Assembly: GCF_950295315.1 (NCBI RefSeq)
Contig: NC_080170.1
Location: forward strand, 93,480,054-93,544,053
DNA from: Erinaceus europaeus
Lineage: Eukaryota > Chordata > Mammalia > Eulipotyphla > Erinaceidae
Reading direction: 5' to 3'
Length of the DNA stretch: 64,000 nucleotides
Made by a program: the position numbers and the translations under genes. Positions 23,501-38,758 of this stretch are shown in pieces (the first letter of the stretch is position 1; each line of letters opens with the position of its first letter). The notes under the pieces are model-generated. The model did not search any database and was not told where the DNA came from. It worked only from the letters and a program-made list of their open reading frames with translations.

Positions 23501-26500
23501 AGTAGAGGGGATGGGACACTGTACTCTGATGTTGGGGACTGTGTGGAATCGTATCCCTAGTATATTACAATCTTGTTAATCATGTTTAAATCACTAATAA
23601 AAAATTTTAAATGCCACTGATAGGTAATGAATGAAAAATTTCCAAGTGTCTAGATGGGTGGGAGTCTCTAGATTTACATTTAAATTTTAGCTCTATTACT
23701 TTTTGGAAGGATGAAATTTTAAATCTCCTTGTTACAGTTTTCTTGTATAGATGGGAATATAATAACTATAACAATAAAAGAACAACACAATTGTATAACA
23801 TTACTATAAGGATTAGATAAATTGTTGTTTATAAACCATATGAATCAAACCAGGCAGCAACAATCTAATTCTTGCTTCCTACCCTTGCAAAATAGAAAAC
23901 TACTTTCAGTCTGATGTAGTGTTTTCAAACTTAGCACTGTGGTTTAAATGTTAGAATTGTTTGATCCTTTATTAAATTGAACAAAATTAAGTTTCCTATC
24001 TTCTTTACATTTAGAATTAAGAAAACAAAATAATTTTAAAAATCCAACTTTTTTTAGGATATTGATTTGTAGCCACTTATACTTAATTTTCATTCCCAAA
24101 TGAAATACAGTCATGTTCAGAGCTGTAATTTGAATCCACACTTTAAAAAAAATATTTTATTTATTTATTAATGAGAAACATAAGAGGAGAGAGAAAGAGC
24201 CAGATGTCACTCTGGTACATGTGCTGCTGGGGATTGAACTCAGGAGCTCATGCTTGAGAGTTCTATGCTTTATTCACTGCGCCACCTCCCATACCACTTG
24301 AATCCACATTTTGATGTGTTGTGATCTTTTCATTGCTTGGAATAAAGAGGTATTTACAAACATACATTACTTAGTGGCATTTTATTCAGTGATAAGGCAG
24401 CATACAACCATGGTTCCAAAAGATCACATCATGTTGTCTCTATATAGTAGATTACACCATTCACACAGCAACAAAATTACCCAGTGGTACTTTTTTCAGA
24501 ACTAGTCCTATGGCTCAAGACATAGCATAATGACTATGCAAGTGACTTTCATGCCTGAAGTTCTGAGCTCCTAGATTCCATCTCTAGTACTTACATAAAC
24601 CAGAACTGAGCAGTACTCTGGTACAGGAAGAAAAGGAGAGAAAAAAAAAAAAAGAAGATAGGTGAAGAGAAAAAAAAAATCAGAACATAATTCTGTCATA
24701 AAGTTATGCTTAACTGCATTGCAAAATCTAAATATAGGCAACATTACATTAAGCATTCTACAAATCAATCATTAACAGACACATACTGACCAGTACTCTT
24801 GTCTGGTCTTGGTTATTATAAATTATAAAACACAAAACTATCCCTATGGAACTAAAACTATCCCTATGGAACACAAAACTATCTCTATGGAATAGTATTA
24901 GTATAAGTTTGGGAGCATGTCTGAAGATGATGGTTAAACATGTTTGGGTAGTGGTCCAGGAGGTGGCGCAGTGGTTAAGGAACTAGACTCTCAACCATGA
25001 GGTCCTGAGTTCAATCCCCGGCTGCACATGTACCAGAGTGATGTCTGGCCCTTTCTCTCTCTCCTCCTATCTTTCTCATTAATAAAATAAATAAAATCTT
25101 TAAAAAAAAACATGTTTGGGTAAGTGTTTTATAGAAGAATAATGATAACAGCAACAATGACAGTGATAGGTAACATATACTGGCATTATGCAAAATAATT
25201 TACTTGAATTACCTTATATAATACAACAAAACTGAGAAGTAATGCTGTCAATCATGTCATTGTGCAGACAAGGGAACTAAATCACAGAAATGTGAAAAAT
25301 TCTATTTTAGAAAATTAGTAGAGGAGGGAAATGGACTCCTTCCTTTGATCCCAGTGCATTATGTTATGACAATGAGAAAGGAATTCTTGGGACCAGATGA
25401 AGAGGAAGAAGAAGGAGGAGGAGGAGGAGAAGGAGAAGGAGAAGAAGAAGAGAAAGAAAAAGGAGGAGGAGGAGGGAGAGGAGGAGGAATAGAAGGAGGA
25501 GAAGGAGAAAAAGAGCAGAAGAAGAGGAAGAAGGAGAAAGAAGCAACAGCAACAATTTTATGACTATAGAAAAAATAAATAGCCATTTCTTACATATTTT
25601 CCATGATTTCATGCTTTTTTTCAAGTTTGTTCTTGGGCTTAAGTGGGGTTTTCATCATTTAACACTATTTCTCTCAGTCTACTTTGTCAACTCAGTAATC
25701 TCTAGTTCTAAAAGGATGTCTATTGAGAATAACAACCTATTTGTATATTATACATCAATCTGACTGTTTCTGGGCACAAAAATAATGTACTTCTGACAAA
25801 AGATAGAAAAATGACTCAGCTATAAATTTTCCATTAGGAAAATGTCCACAATGTTTATTTACTGGAAAGTTTAAAATTAAAAGACAAAAGTAAACTGCAG
25901 AAGAAATAAGTGACTGATGCCAAAAATAATATGGGTCTGCTGCTCAGCAATCTAATCCAATAGTGAAACCAGTACATTTGTGGAAACGATTGCCAAGATA
26001 TTCCCCCACATCAGTGCCTCCTGGTATTGACTTCCTGCAATCTCAGAGCATTCATTTAGTCAAGCTGACCTGTGTGATCATAGGATACTACGGAAATGAG
26101 AGTGTGAAATTTCTCTGTATAGGAAATAACAAACATTGTGGCTTAGAACTTGTCCTTTTCAAAATATTTTAAAAATCTTATTTAGTTATTTATTATTGGA
26201 TAGAGACAGAGAGAAATTGAAAGGAGAGGGGGAGAGAGAAAGAGGGAAAAAGACAAAGAGAACCCTGCAGCTCTGCTTCAAGCGAAGCTTTCCCCCTGCA
26301 GGTGAGGACCAGGGCTTGAACACAGGTCCTTCTGCACTGTATTGTGTGCACTTAACCAGGTGCACCACTGCCTGGCCTCCAGAACTTGTTCCTCTTGAGT
26401 CACCAGCTCTAAGGAAAGTCAGCTGTCCTGCAGTGGACACTCAGATATCTTGAGGAAAAGATTAAAATCTGGAAAGTAAGACTTCTAGCAGCAAGCATAC

Positions 26501-29500
26501 AAAAGAACCACATGGGAATCTGCTGTTTTTGCTCCAATCAAGCTTTCAGATGATGAGCACACCTCCCCCCCCCCACACACACACATCTTTACTGCCATAT
26601 CATGAGTGGTTCTGAGTCAGCATCAGCAACCTAATCTCCCAAATTTGAGGCCCTTCCAAACTGTAAGATTCTAAATCAGCATGATCAGCCTAACCCAGTC
26701 TCAAATTCCTGGTATTCCAAAACTAAAAAGTAGTAAATAAGTTATCTTATTAAATGCTGCTACAGTTTGGGGAAAATTATGCAATAATAGATAACTCATA
26801 CAATATGCTATTAAGCACCTATCAATACTAGTCACAAGTGAAGAGTAGGAGGAGACAAGGAATGTCAGTCATAACATATAGATCAGTACTTACTTTCACA
26901 GTTGCACATACTTTTTGCCATAAAACCTTCACTTATCTCACACAAATTCCTGCTACGATAATCATTGCATGTGAACGTAGACAAACAAAGGACCCTTGAC
27001 GGTCAGGAACTCATAGAGTTTATAATAACTGTAAGGTATATCTTGATAAGGTCATCCTAATGGGGTGTGGTTGATCTGATATTGCCATGGAGTTCTCATA
27101 GCAAAGTTGTTCTTGAGTTCAACTTAAAGAATATGTAGAGGTTGGGTGATGACACACCTGGTTGAGTGCAGATGTTACCATGCGAAAAGACCCGGGTTCA
27201 AGATCCTGGTCCTCACCTGCAGAGGGAAAACTTCACAAGTGGTGAAGCAGGGCTGCAAGTGTCTCTCTGTCTCTCTCCCTCTCTGCCACCATCTTCCTCT
27301 CAATTACTGGCTGTCCCCAATAAATAAAGATAATAAAATAATTTTAAAAAGAATATGTAAAATGTTATGTTAAGTGAGATAAGCTAAAAAGAGAAAGAGG
27401 AACACAAGGTGGTCTAATTCATAGGTAGAACTTCAGAAACAAAAACAGAAAGGGAAAACATAAAATAAAACTTAGACTAGGTTTGGTGTATAGCTCCAAA
27501 GCAAAGAACTCTGGGGAAAGGGTTGGGGATGGGGGTGTGTGAAGGTACTGGTTTATGGTGGTGGAAAAGGGCCTAAGATGGGAATGAGAGTGTTTTGCTA
27601 ACACTTACCATGGGAAGATGAGTGAGATATTGTACCCATGTGTCAACAACTGTACTGTAAATCATTAACCCCTCGATAAAATAATAAAAGAGAAGAAAAA
27701 GAATATGCAAGGTTTCCATAGCTAGGAAGAAAGAAGTTGAAGCAAAGAACGTGATTCCAGGTTGAAGGAAATCGATGAGTCAAGGGACAAAGGAACAAAT
27801 TAAGGTTCAGGTTCAGAAACCATCACTTTGCTAAAGTGATTGAAAGACAGGGCTTAGCTGTATATGAGATGAGAGATAACGATATTGGGGGGAAAAAAGA
27901 TACCAACTTGGTCCTAAAGGAAGATTATGGGACTGGGCAGTGGTGCACTAGGTTAAGCATACATAGCACCATGCTCAAGGATCCCGGTTCAAGTCCCCAC
28001 TCCCCACCTACAGGGAGGATGCTATATGAATGGTTAAGCAGATCTGCAGGTGTCTATCTTTCTTTTTTCCTCTCTATCTCCTTTTTTCACTCAATTTCTC
28101 TCTGTCCTGCCAAATAAAAATAAAGTAGAAAGAAAAAAAAAAAGGGAAAAATGGATTGGATGCCAGGACAATGGATTCCTAAAGCTAGCACCCAGCCACA
28201 GTGATACCCTGGGTGCAAATATATATACCATATCAAGAAGCCTGGAATTTATTCTATAAAATATCATTTCTAAAGGGGAAATTCATAGGACTATATTTAT
28301 TTGAAAGTATCTGCTATATGGGGATAAAATATAGGTATCATAAAGTTTACCATTTTAACTATTTTTCATTATACAATAATGTATCAGTGAGTATATTTAC
28401 AACGTTGTGAAACCATTATCACTATCTCTAGATCTTTCTCATAATTCAAAATAGAAACTCTGGGGTGAGGTTAGTTAGCATAATGGTTATGCAAAGAGAT
28501 CCTCAGGCCTCAAGTTCCAAAGTCCCATGTTCAGTCCCCCACACCACCATAAGGCAGAGCTGAGCAGTGCTCTAGTTTAAAAAAAAAAAACAACAGAAAC
28601 TGTGTTATGATTCCTATTACTCTTCATCCCTGGTAACTAAAATTTACTTTCTATGTCTATAAATGTACTTATTCTAAGTACCTCATATAAAAGGAATCAT
28701 TTATTTTTTGAATTTTTGTGTCTGATTTATTTTAATTAGTGTAATGTCAAGGTTTAATCAAGTTGCAGTATATGTCAACAATTTTTTTTTTTTTTTTTTT
28801 TTACCAGAGCACTGATTAGCTCTGGTTTATGGTGGTGTAGGGGATTGAACCTATGACTTCGGAGCCTCAAGCATGACAGTCTGTTTGCATAACCATTATG
28901 CTATCAACCTCGGCCCTGCATTTCATTCTTTTTTAAGTTGAGTAGCACTTTTGTTTTTATTTCCATGCTCCCTTCATCTAGTTAGCATTTTCATATTAAT
29001 TAAATAGTGATTTGTCAGGCTATACGTTAATAGGAGTGTATATTAACACCACTCTTGACACCAAAGGTCTGTGTCCCTTCCCTCCTCCCCACCCCACAGT
29101 GAAGCTGAACATCTATAGTTACCCTCCACTCAGAGATTTTCACTTTTTTGCAATACTCCAATAGTCAGCATTTTAAAAAAGACTCACTAAATTAAAAAAT
29201 ATATATTTATTATTAATGATCTGAATAATATTTTATGTATAAACCAACTGTTTAAGTAACACAAATTTACTTTTGAAAATGCTTTGTCAACTGTGTGAAG
29301 GGCTGATGGAACATGGGAGAGAGCAGAATGAGAGACATGAGGTTGGAGTTTCCTTTGACAGTTCAAATGTGTCTTAAGTGGGACCTGAGTCAGATAAGTG
29401 ACAGTTCAGATAGGAAGACAGGATTGATTTGAAGGGACTAGAGAACTCTTTGATTTGGTCTGACTGACTAGTCAGGACTGACATGACCAAATTTTTAATT

Positions 29501-32500
29501 TTATCAGGAAAGTGTTAACAAATGACTTTTCAGATTTTTCTTCACTCTTTTTGAAGAAAAGTATTAGTAATCATGTCATATGGCTAGTGTACGCTTATTC
29601 TGTTAAAAACAGTGTTTTGCATAAAACAAAGGCAGTATCAAGGCAAAGTAGATTTAATGCTATCAGTTTCTGATAAGTAGTTCTAAATAAATTATGTTTA
29701 GGATATAATTTACAGCCTGAAAAGGACAGTAATTGGTTCTGTTAGTGTTACTTTGAAGGGTCAAAAAAAAGTTAAATTATTATTCTGCACAATAATTATC
29801 CCTCTACACTGTATACTCACTGGGAAAAAAAGGAAAGCTATTACATAAGTCTTCACAGATAAAATATGCTTTATAATATAAACTGTGTCTATTTTAACCT
29901 CTAATACTTCTTGCTTTTGTAAATCTTCTTTTTGCTTGTGGATATTGTTCACTGGTACTATCTTTTCCCTTGGCCAAGAACAAAGCACATACTTCAACAT
30001 TATGTGCCCAACAGGCATCCAAGAAATATTAATTGCTGATAATAATGGCATCACTCAAGAGACAGAAATTAGTATTTATTATCACAAGATACAAATGAGA
30101 AAAATGACACCCAGAGATAAAATGACTTTCTCAAGGTCACATAATAAGTCAGTAGCAGTGCTGGAAATAAAATGCAAGTTATATAGAAAGGCATGCTATT
30201 ATCCTCTCTGCTTGAGAAATTTCTCCTCCCTTTTTCATTCTGTTTGATCAACCTTGAAAGTTAGTGAGAACAAGATCAGAGCATCTGCTCAGAGCAATAA
30301 AATATTGCTGGGTTTTGAAAACTGAACCCTGAGTTTTATTTGTTGAATTTTTAGATGGGTGGTCTATTTTTGCTTTTCTGTTTTAACAACATTTTATTAG
30401 TGACTTAATAATAATTTATAAGATTTTAAGACTGGATAGTTATATACTGTACCCAACAGCAAAGTTATATGCCCTTTCAATATTTTATTTGTTAATGTAG
30501 GCATGTAGGCAGTATCATCCAGGCCAATATCTCTTTTAATTTTATGATCACAAGCTATGATAAATACCTTTCTTCTTTTCAATTCCTAGATCTACTTCTT
30601 TTTCTCATGCTGTGTCACAGTGGGTTTAACAAAAGTCAATACTACCTATTATTATTATTATTATTATTAATTTATTTTTTCAAGGTTATCTACAAATCCA
30701 CTGTTCCTCGTGGTCATTATTTCTTTTTTTAAAAAATATTTTTATTTTGCAGTAATTATTGTCCACTTCTGGAAATATTTTAATGTAAAGGGGATAAATA
30801 CTTGAGACATAAATAAACCATAATTCCAGTTAAAAATATTTTTATTTATTTATTATTGAATAGAGACAGAGAAATTTAGAGGCTAGGGGAAGATAGGGAG
30901 ACAGAGACACCTGCAGCCCTACTTCACCCCTCAAGAAGCTTCCTTCCTGCAGGTGGGGACCAGGGGCTTGAACCTGGGTCCTTGTGCACAGTAATGTGAA
31001 CACTTAACCAGATGCACCACCACCTGGCCCCATCATTATTTCTTACCATTATTATTATTATTATTATTAGTGGATAGGACAGAGAGAAGTTGAGAGAGGT
31101 GAGGAAGATTGAGAGGCGGAGGGATAAAGTCATCTACAGACCGGCATTACCACTTGTGAAGTGACCCCCCTGCAGATGAGAAGGAGAGGAAGAAAGCAAT
31201 TTCCAGGCCACAATAGCTGAAAACTTCCCTAGTCTAGACAACATCAAAGACATAAAGATTCAAGAAGTCCAGAGGGTTCCAAACAGAATTAACCCAGACC
31301 TAAAGACACCAAGACATATCATACTTAGAATGGAAAGGAATAAGGATAAAGAAAGGATCCTCAAGGCTGCAAGAGAAAAACAAAGAGTCACCTACAAAGG
31401 AAAACCCATAAGATTAGCAGCAGACTTCTCCATACAAACACTATAGGCCAGAAGAGAATGGCAAGATATCTATCGAGTGCTCAATGAGAAAGGCTTTCAG
31501 CCAAGAATACTATATCCTGCTAGACTGTCATTCAGACTAGATGGAAGCATCAAAACCTTCTCAGACAAGCAACAGTTGAAGGAAGCAACCATCACCAAGC
31601 CTGCCCTGAAAGAAGTTCTGAAAGGTCTCCTATAAACAACCAGACCACCACAAATAGGACATATATCAACACACTCTAAAACTCCACAAGAATGGCGTTA
31701 AAATATCTTCAATCTTTGATATCAATAAATGTCAATGGCCTGAATTCACCTATTAAAAGACACAGAGTAGGAAGATGGATCAGAAAGCACAACCCAACAA
31801 TATGCTGTCTACAGGAAACCCACCTAACTCAACAAGACAAACACAGACTTAAAGTGAAAGGATGGAAAACTATCATTCAAGCCAATGGCCCACAAAAAAG
31901 GGCAGGAGCAGCTATTCTCATATCTGACATGATAGACTTTAAAATAGATAAGATTAAAAAGATAGGAATGGACACTACTTAATGCTCAGAGGATCAGTCA
32001 ATCAAGAGGACTTAACAATTATTAACATCTATGCACCCAATGAGAAGCCATCTAAATACATCAAACTTCTACTGAAAGAGCTACAGCAATATATTAACAG
32101 TAATACAATCATAGTAGGGGACTTCAGCACCCCACTCTCTCAACTTGACAGATCATCCAGGCAGAAAATCAATAAAGAAGACATAAGGGAGCTAAATGAA
32201 GAGATAGATAAACTAGAACTATTGGACATTTTCAGAGTCATTCATCCCAAGAAACTGGAATACACATTTTACTCAAATCCACATGGGTCATTCTCAAGGA
32301 TAGACCATATATTAGGCCACAAAGACAGCATCAGCCAATTCAAGAGCATTGAAATCATCCCAAGCATCTTCTCAGACTACAGTGGAATTAAACTAACATT
32401 TAACAATCAACAAAAGATTAGTAACAGTGCCAAAATGTGGAAGCTCAACAGTACACTTCTTAACAACTTCTGGGTCAAAGAGGAAATCAAGGAAGAAATC

Positions 32501-35500
32501 AAAATGTTTTGAGAGTTCAATGAAAATGAAGACACAAGCTATCAAAATATTTGGGACACAGCTAAAGTAGTCCTAAGAGGGAAGTTCATAGCTATACAAG
32601 CACACATTAGGAAACAAGAAAAAGCACAAATAAACAGCCTGATTGCACATCTTAAAGACCTATAGAAGAACAACAAATGAACCCTAAAGCAACGAGAAGT
32701 TCAGAAATCACTAAAGTAAGGGCAGAAATAAATAACATTGAGAATAGGAAAACCATACAAAAGATCAAGGAAAGTAAATGTTGGTTCTTCGAAAGAGTGA
32801 ACAAAATCGACAAACCTTTAGCCAGACTCACAAAACAAAAAAGGGAGAAGACCCAAATAAATCGGATAGTAAATGAAAGAGGAGATATCACAACAGACAC
32901 CACAGAAATTCAACATATCATGTGAGGCTTCTATGAACAACTATATGCCACCAAGCTAGAGAACCTGGAAGAAATGGACAATTTCCTAGATACCTACCAA
33001 CTTCTAAAACTAAGTAAAGAGGAAGTGGATAACATGAACACGCCCATCACAGCTAATGAAATTGAAACAGTTATCAAAAGTCTCCCCAAAAATAAAAGTC
33101 TTGGACCAGATTGTTTTACAAATGAGTTCTACAAAACCTTCAAAGAAGAACTAAGACCTCTACTTTTAAAAGTCTTCCAGAAGATTGAAGACACTGGAAT
33201 ACTCCCTGCCAGCTTCTATGAAGCCAACATCACCCTGATACCAAAAGCAGACAGGGACACAACCAAAAAAGAAAACTACAGACCAATATCTCTGATGAAC
33301 ATAGATGCAAAAATATTGAACAAAATTCTAGCCAACCGGATACAACAGTATATCAAAAAGATTGTTCATCATGACCAAGTGGGATTTATCCCAGGCATGC
33401 AAGGTTGGTTTAATATATGTAAATCAATCAATGTGATCCACCACATCAACAAAAGCAAGACCAAAAACCACATGGTCATATCAATAGATGCAGAGGAAGC
33501 CTTTGACAAAATTCAACATCCCTTTATGATCAAAACACTACAAAAAAATGGGAATAGATGGAAAATTCTTGAAGATAGTGGAGTCTATATATAGCAAACC
33601 TACAGCCAACATCATACTCAATGGTGAAAAACTGGAAGCATTTCCACTCAGATCAGGTACTAGACAGGGATGCCCACTATCACCATTACTATTCAACATA
33701 GTGCTGGAAGTTCTTGCCATAGCAATCAGTCAGGAGCAAAGAATTAAAGGCATACAGATTGGAAGAGAAGAAGTCAAACTCTCCCTATTTGTAGATGACA
33801 TGACAGTATACACAGAAAAGCCTAAACAATGCAGTAATTATCTTTTGGAAATCATCAGGGAATACAGTAATGTGTCAAACTACAAAATTAACATTCAAAA
33901 GTCAGTGGCATTCCTCTATGCAAACACCAAGTTAGAAGAAATTGAAATCCAGAAATCAATTCCTTCTACTACAGCAACAAAAACAATAAAATATCTAGGA
34001 GTAAATCTAACCACCAAGGAAGTGAAAGACTTGTATACTGAAAATTATGAGTCACTACTCAAAGAAATTGAAAAAGACACAAAGAAGTGGAAAGATATTC
34101 CATGTTCATGGATTGGAAGAATTAACATCATCAAAATGAATATATTACCCAGAGCCATCTACAAATTTAATGCTATCCCCATCAAAATCCCAAGCACATT
34201 TTTTAGGAGAATAGAACAAATGCTACAGATGTTTATCTGGAACCAGAAAAGACCTAGAATTGCCAAAACAATCTTGAGAAAAAAGAACAGAACCGGAGGC
34301 ATCACACTCCCAGATTTCAAACTGTATTATAGGGCCATTGTCATCAAAACTGCTTGGTACTGGAACATGAATAGACACACTGACCAGTGGAATAGAATTG
34401 AGAGCCCAGAAATGAGCCCCCACACCTATGGATATCTAATCTTTGACAAAGGTGCCCAGACTATTACATGGGGAAAGCAGAGTCTCTTCAACAAATGGTG
34501 TTGGAAACAATGGGTTGAAACATGCAGAAGAATGAAACTGAATCACTGTATTTCACCAAATACAAAAGTAAATTTCAAGTGGATCATGGACTTGGATGTT
34601 AGACCACAAACTATCAAATACTTAGAGGAAAATATTGGCAGAACTCTGTTCCGCATAAATTTTAAAGACATTTTCAATGAAACGAATCCAATAACAAAGA
34701 AGACTAAAGCAAGTATAAACCTATGGGACTACATCAAATTAAAAAGCTTCTCCACAGCAAAAGAAACCACTACCCAAACCAAGAGACCCCTCACAGAATG
34801 GGAGAAGATCTTTACATGCCATACATCAGACAAGAGTTTAATAACCAACATATATAAAGAGCTTGCTAGACTCAACAATAAGACAACAAATAACCCCATC
34901 CAAAAATGGGGGGAGGATTTGGACAGAATATTCACCACAGAAGAGATCCAAAAGGCCAGGAAACACATGAAAAAATGCTCCAAGTCTCTGATTGTCAGAG
35001 AAATGCAAATCAAGACAACAATGAGATATCACTTCACTCCTGTGAGAATGTCATATATCAGAAAAGGTAACAGCAGCAAATGCTGGAGAGGGTGTGGAGT
35101 CAAAGAAACCCTCCTACACTGCTGGTGGGAATGTCAATTGGTCCAGCCTCTGTGGAGAACAGTCTGGAGAACTCTCAGAAGGCTAGAAATGGACCTACCC
35201 TATGACCCTGCAATTCCTCTCCTGGGGATATATCCTAAGGAACCCAACACATCCATCCAAAAAGATCTGTGTACACATATGTTCTTAGCAGCACAATTTG
35301 TAATAGCCAAAACCACGTGTCCAACAACAGATGAGTGGCTGAGCAAGTTGTGGTATATATTCACAATGGAATACTACTCAGCTGTAAAAAAATGGTTTTC
35401 AGCCGAACTTGGATGGACCTGGAAAAAATCATGTTGAGTGAAATAAGTCAGAAATAGAAGGATGAATATGGGATGATCTCACTCTCAGGCCGAAGTTGAA

Positions 35501-38500
35501 AAACAAGATCAGAAAAGAAAACACAAGTAGAACCTGAAATGGAATTGGCGTATTGCACCAAAGTAAAAGACTCTGGGGTGGGTGGGTGGGGAGAATACAG
35601 GTCCATGAAGGATGATAAATGACGTAGTGGGGGTTGTATTGTTAAATGGGAAACTGGGGAATGTTATGCATGTACAAACTATTGTATTTACTGTTGAATG
35701 TAAAACATTAATTCCCCAATAAAGAAATAAATTTAAAAAAATAAGCCTGTCTAATAAGTTCATTATACCCATCATGGTCTAATAAACAGTACAGGACAAA
35801 CAGAAACAATATAATCAGAACTAGAAAGACTTTTTGTGTTGCCATCTCCCAGGGGAGTTTAAAAGGGAATCTTTAAATTTGATGATGGAGAAATGATTGA
35901 ACTGTTTATATACTATGGACATGATCATAAAAATTATACTCTTGACAGGAACTACACTCTGAAAAGATCAGAAAGTCCAATGGCAAACTTAAGTTGCAGA
36001 ATTAGAAAGGAAAGTCTGAAAGAATTCTCCTGTTTTCTTTCATGCAGAGGGGGCCAATTAACGTAATTGAGTCTAATTCTTAATTCCCTCATTCTCATTC
36101 TCTTTTAATACTCTGATCTTTGGAAGAGAAAATATTTCATTTTAGTTAGTAAGTCTTTCAGGTATAACTTGGTTTGTGTCATTAGCTACTTTTTCTTTTT
36201 TTGTCAGAGGCCACACTTTCTATTGTGCTTCTGTAACCTACAAGTGGATATGAAGTTTTCTAAAACAAGGCTTCCAATCATCAGGTTCTTTATGTACTTC
36301 TATGCTGCTATATCTTCCAGCTTTGTTATTTCTAGTAAAAAAAAAAGTAGGAGCAAAAAAGCATAATGAATTGCTTTCTAAAATAATTCAGTTCATTTGT
36401 GAAATTCATCACAACCTGGACAAAGAAGGGAGTATTTGCAAAAAAAACCAATAGATCTACTATTTTAGATTATTATCACGAACAAAGACTACAGTAATCC
36501 AAGCAACAGGAGCTTGTCAATCCTAGATATTCATGACTGGGAATTCCTTCAACATCTGTATGTCTGTGAAATAAATATGGTGCAATTCAAGTAGGACAGA
36601 AGATCACATGTTTACATGTCTGGCAGATCCACAAACACAGGTCCCAAACTACATGCTTTCCTTTGGGTATGACTGATACTCAAATTTATAGTGTTTTGTT
36701 TTGTTTTGTTTTGTTTTGTTTTGTTTTTACCGGATCACTGCTCAGCTCTGGTTTATGGTGGTGCTGGGGATTAAACCTGGAACTCTAGTGCCTCAGGCAT
36801 GAAAGTCTTTTGCATTATGCTGTCTCCCCAGCCTTCACATTTATGTGAAGTAGTCTTATGTAATATATTTTCTTCATTTTTATTTGTGATTAGTAGTGGT
36901 TTACTAGGCTGTAAGATTACAAGGCATCATTCCACACTGTACCTACCATGAAGGTTCTGCACCCCCAACTTCTCATCTCCTAAAGATAATCACCATAGTT
37001 CTCAGAGTCTTAGAAAACAATTTGATTGCTTTGCTTGCTTGTTTTGCTTTGTTTTTGTCCATTCATGTGTATCAGTCTATAGATTCCACACGTGAGTGAA
37101 ACCATCTGGTAGTTGTTTTTCAAGCCTTTACTTATTTCACTAAGCATAATCACTTCTGGTTCCATTCATTTTGTCCTTTACCTAGTATCTTGCACTCTTT
37201 GTACGAGAGATGAAGTATTAAACACTAATTCCTGTCACAAGTTCAAAAATACTCTAGGTATTTAATACAAAAGGAAGATCAGGAGAAAGACACATACAGA
37301 ATTCTTAGTAACATAATACAAAATTTGAAAATATCTCAAAATATAGAAAAAAATTATAATTTTGTGAAAGACTAGTTTAAGCAAAGGATAATACATGAAG
37401 AAAGTTTTTTTTTCACAGCAGAGAGAAAGATGGTGGTGGGGGGGTGAGGATAGGAGAAGTGGAGGTAGGGGAACCAGTACCCTATGTATCCAAACAGTCC
37501 TTGGCAGACAGAATTTTTCCTACCCCCATTCTAAACCTTGGTCACTGGCTCAAATTTTCTCACTTAACTTAAATTTTTATTCAAGTACAAATAAATAAAG
37601 AAAAATGGGAAACAGAACATTTGAATTGTGAAAGAAAACATGTAAAGAAAGGAAAAAAGAAGTTAAGAAGTCAAAAGAGGGAAGTTGGGTGGTAGCACAT
37701 GGTGGCGCAAAGCGTAAGGACCAGTGTAAACATCCTGGTTGGAGCCCCTGGCTCCCCACCTGCAGGAGAGTCGCTTCACAAGCGGTGAAGCTGGTCTGCA
37801 GGTGTCTTTCTCTCTCCCTCTCTGTCTTCCCCTCCTCTCTCGATTTTCTCTCCGTCCTACCCAACAACAACGACATCAACAACAACAATAATAATTACAA
37901 CAATAAAACAACAAGGGCAACAAACAAGAATACATATATTTTAAAAAAGAATTTTAAAAAGAAGTCAAAAGGAGAGAGAAAAGAAGGGAGATTACAAATG
38001 GTGAGCTGGCATGGGAATAGATGGGCTGGACAAAAAAGGGAAAATAAAAAGATGGAGGGCAAAGAGCACTGAGGGCATGAACTGAGGAAAAAAGAAAGAG
38101 GAACTGAACTATGGGCTCAGCTTTCCAGTTCCCAGCATCATGCGTAACTGTCTGTTAATAAAATGCCTTCGTAACTGAACTTTTAACTCGGGAACTTCGG
38201 CTTTATTGACGTTACAACTGCTGATGTGTTGAGTACTTTGAAAAGTAAACAGAAACTGGTATCACTTGAGGTCAATTTCAATCTGTTTAACCTGTTCTCA
38301 ATACATTGAGATCACACACTCATTTACTCACTTACTCACTCACTCACCCACGTTATTCCCTGGGACATATTGCTGGAGTTGACAGATCTTTTATTAGTTT
38401 TTAATCTTGCGGACAGAAAAATGTAGCACATTACAGTTGGCAAATTATTATTATTATTATTACTACTACTACTATTTTATTTATTTAGTTACTGGATACA

Positions 38501-38696
38501 GACAGAAGTCAAAAGGCAAGGAAGAAGCAAAGGAGAGAGAAAGAGACAGCTGTAGCACTACTTCACTGTTTGTGAAGCATACTCTGTAGTTGGAGACTTG
38601 AATCTGAGTCCTTGCTCATTGTAACATGTATACTCCATTGGGTATGCCACTGCCCATCCCCCCTCCCCCAACTCTACTCCCCCTTTTCTCTTCTCT

Positions 38697-38758
<62 letters not shown>

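Larger units (their letters stand above)
31190..35743 (+). mobile_element. L1 #2: ORF1 tail, ORF2 and 3' UTR (inside the C3orf85 intron)
   Basis: This is the best-preserved L1 here, about 4.5 kb, 5'-truncated within ORF1. It holds the last about 140 codons of ORF1, a 56-bp inter-ORF spacer, a degenerate ORF2 from 31692, a 3' UTR with GGGTGGGTGGGG, and a tail with AATAAAG. It lies antisense to C3orf85. The left edge abuts a truncated SINE; no target-site duplication was recognised. Confidence 0.95.

Noticed and set aside
33548..35437. 629-codon open frame as a host gene
   Set aside because: It is the RT-to-C-terminal part of L1 ORF2 and lies within a truncated, frameshifted element.
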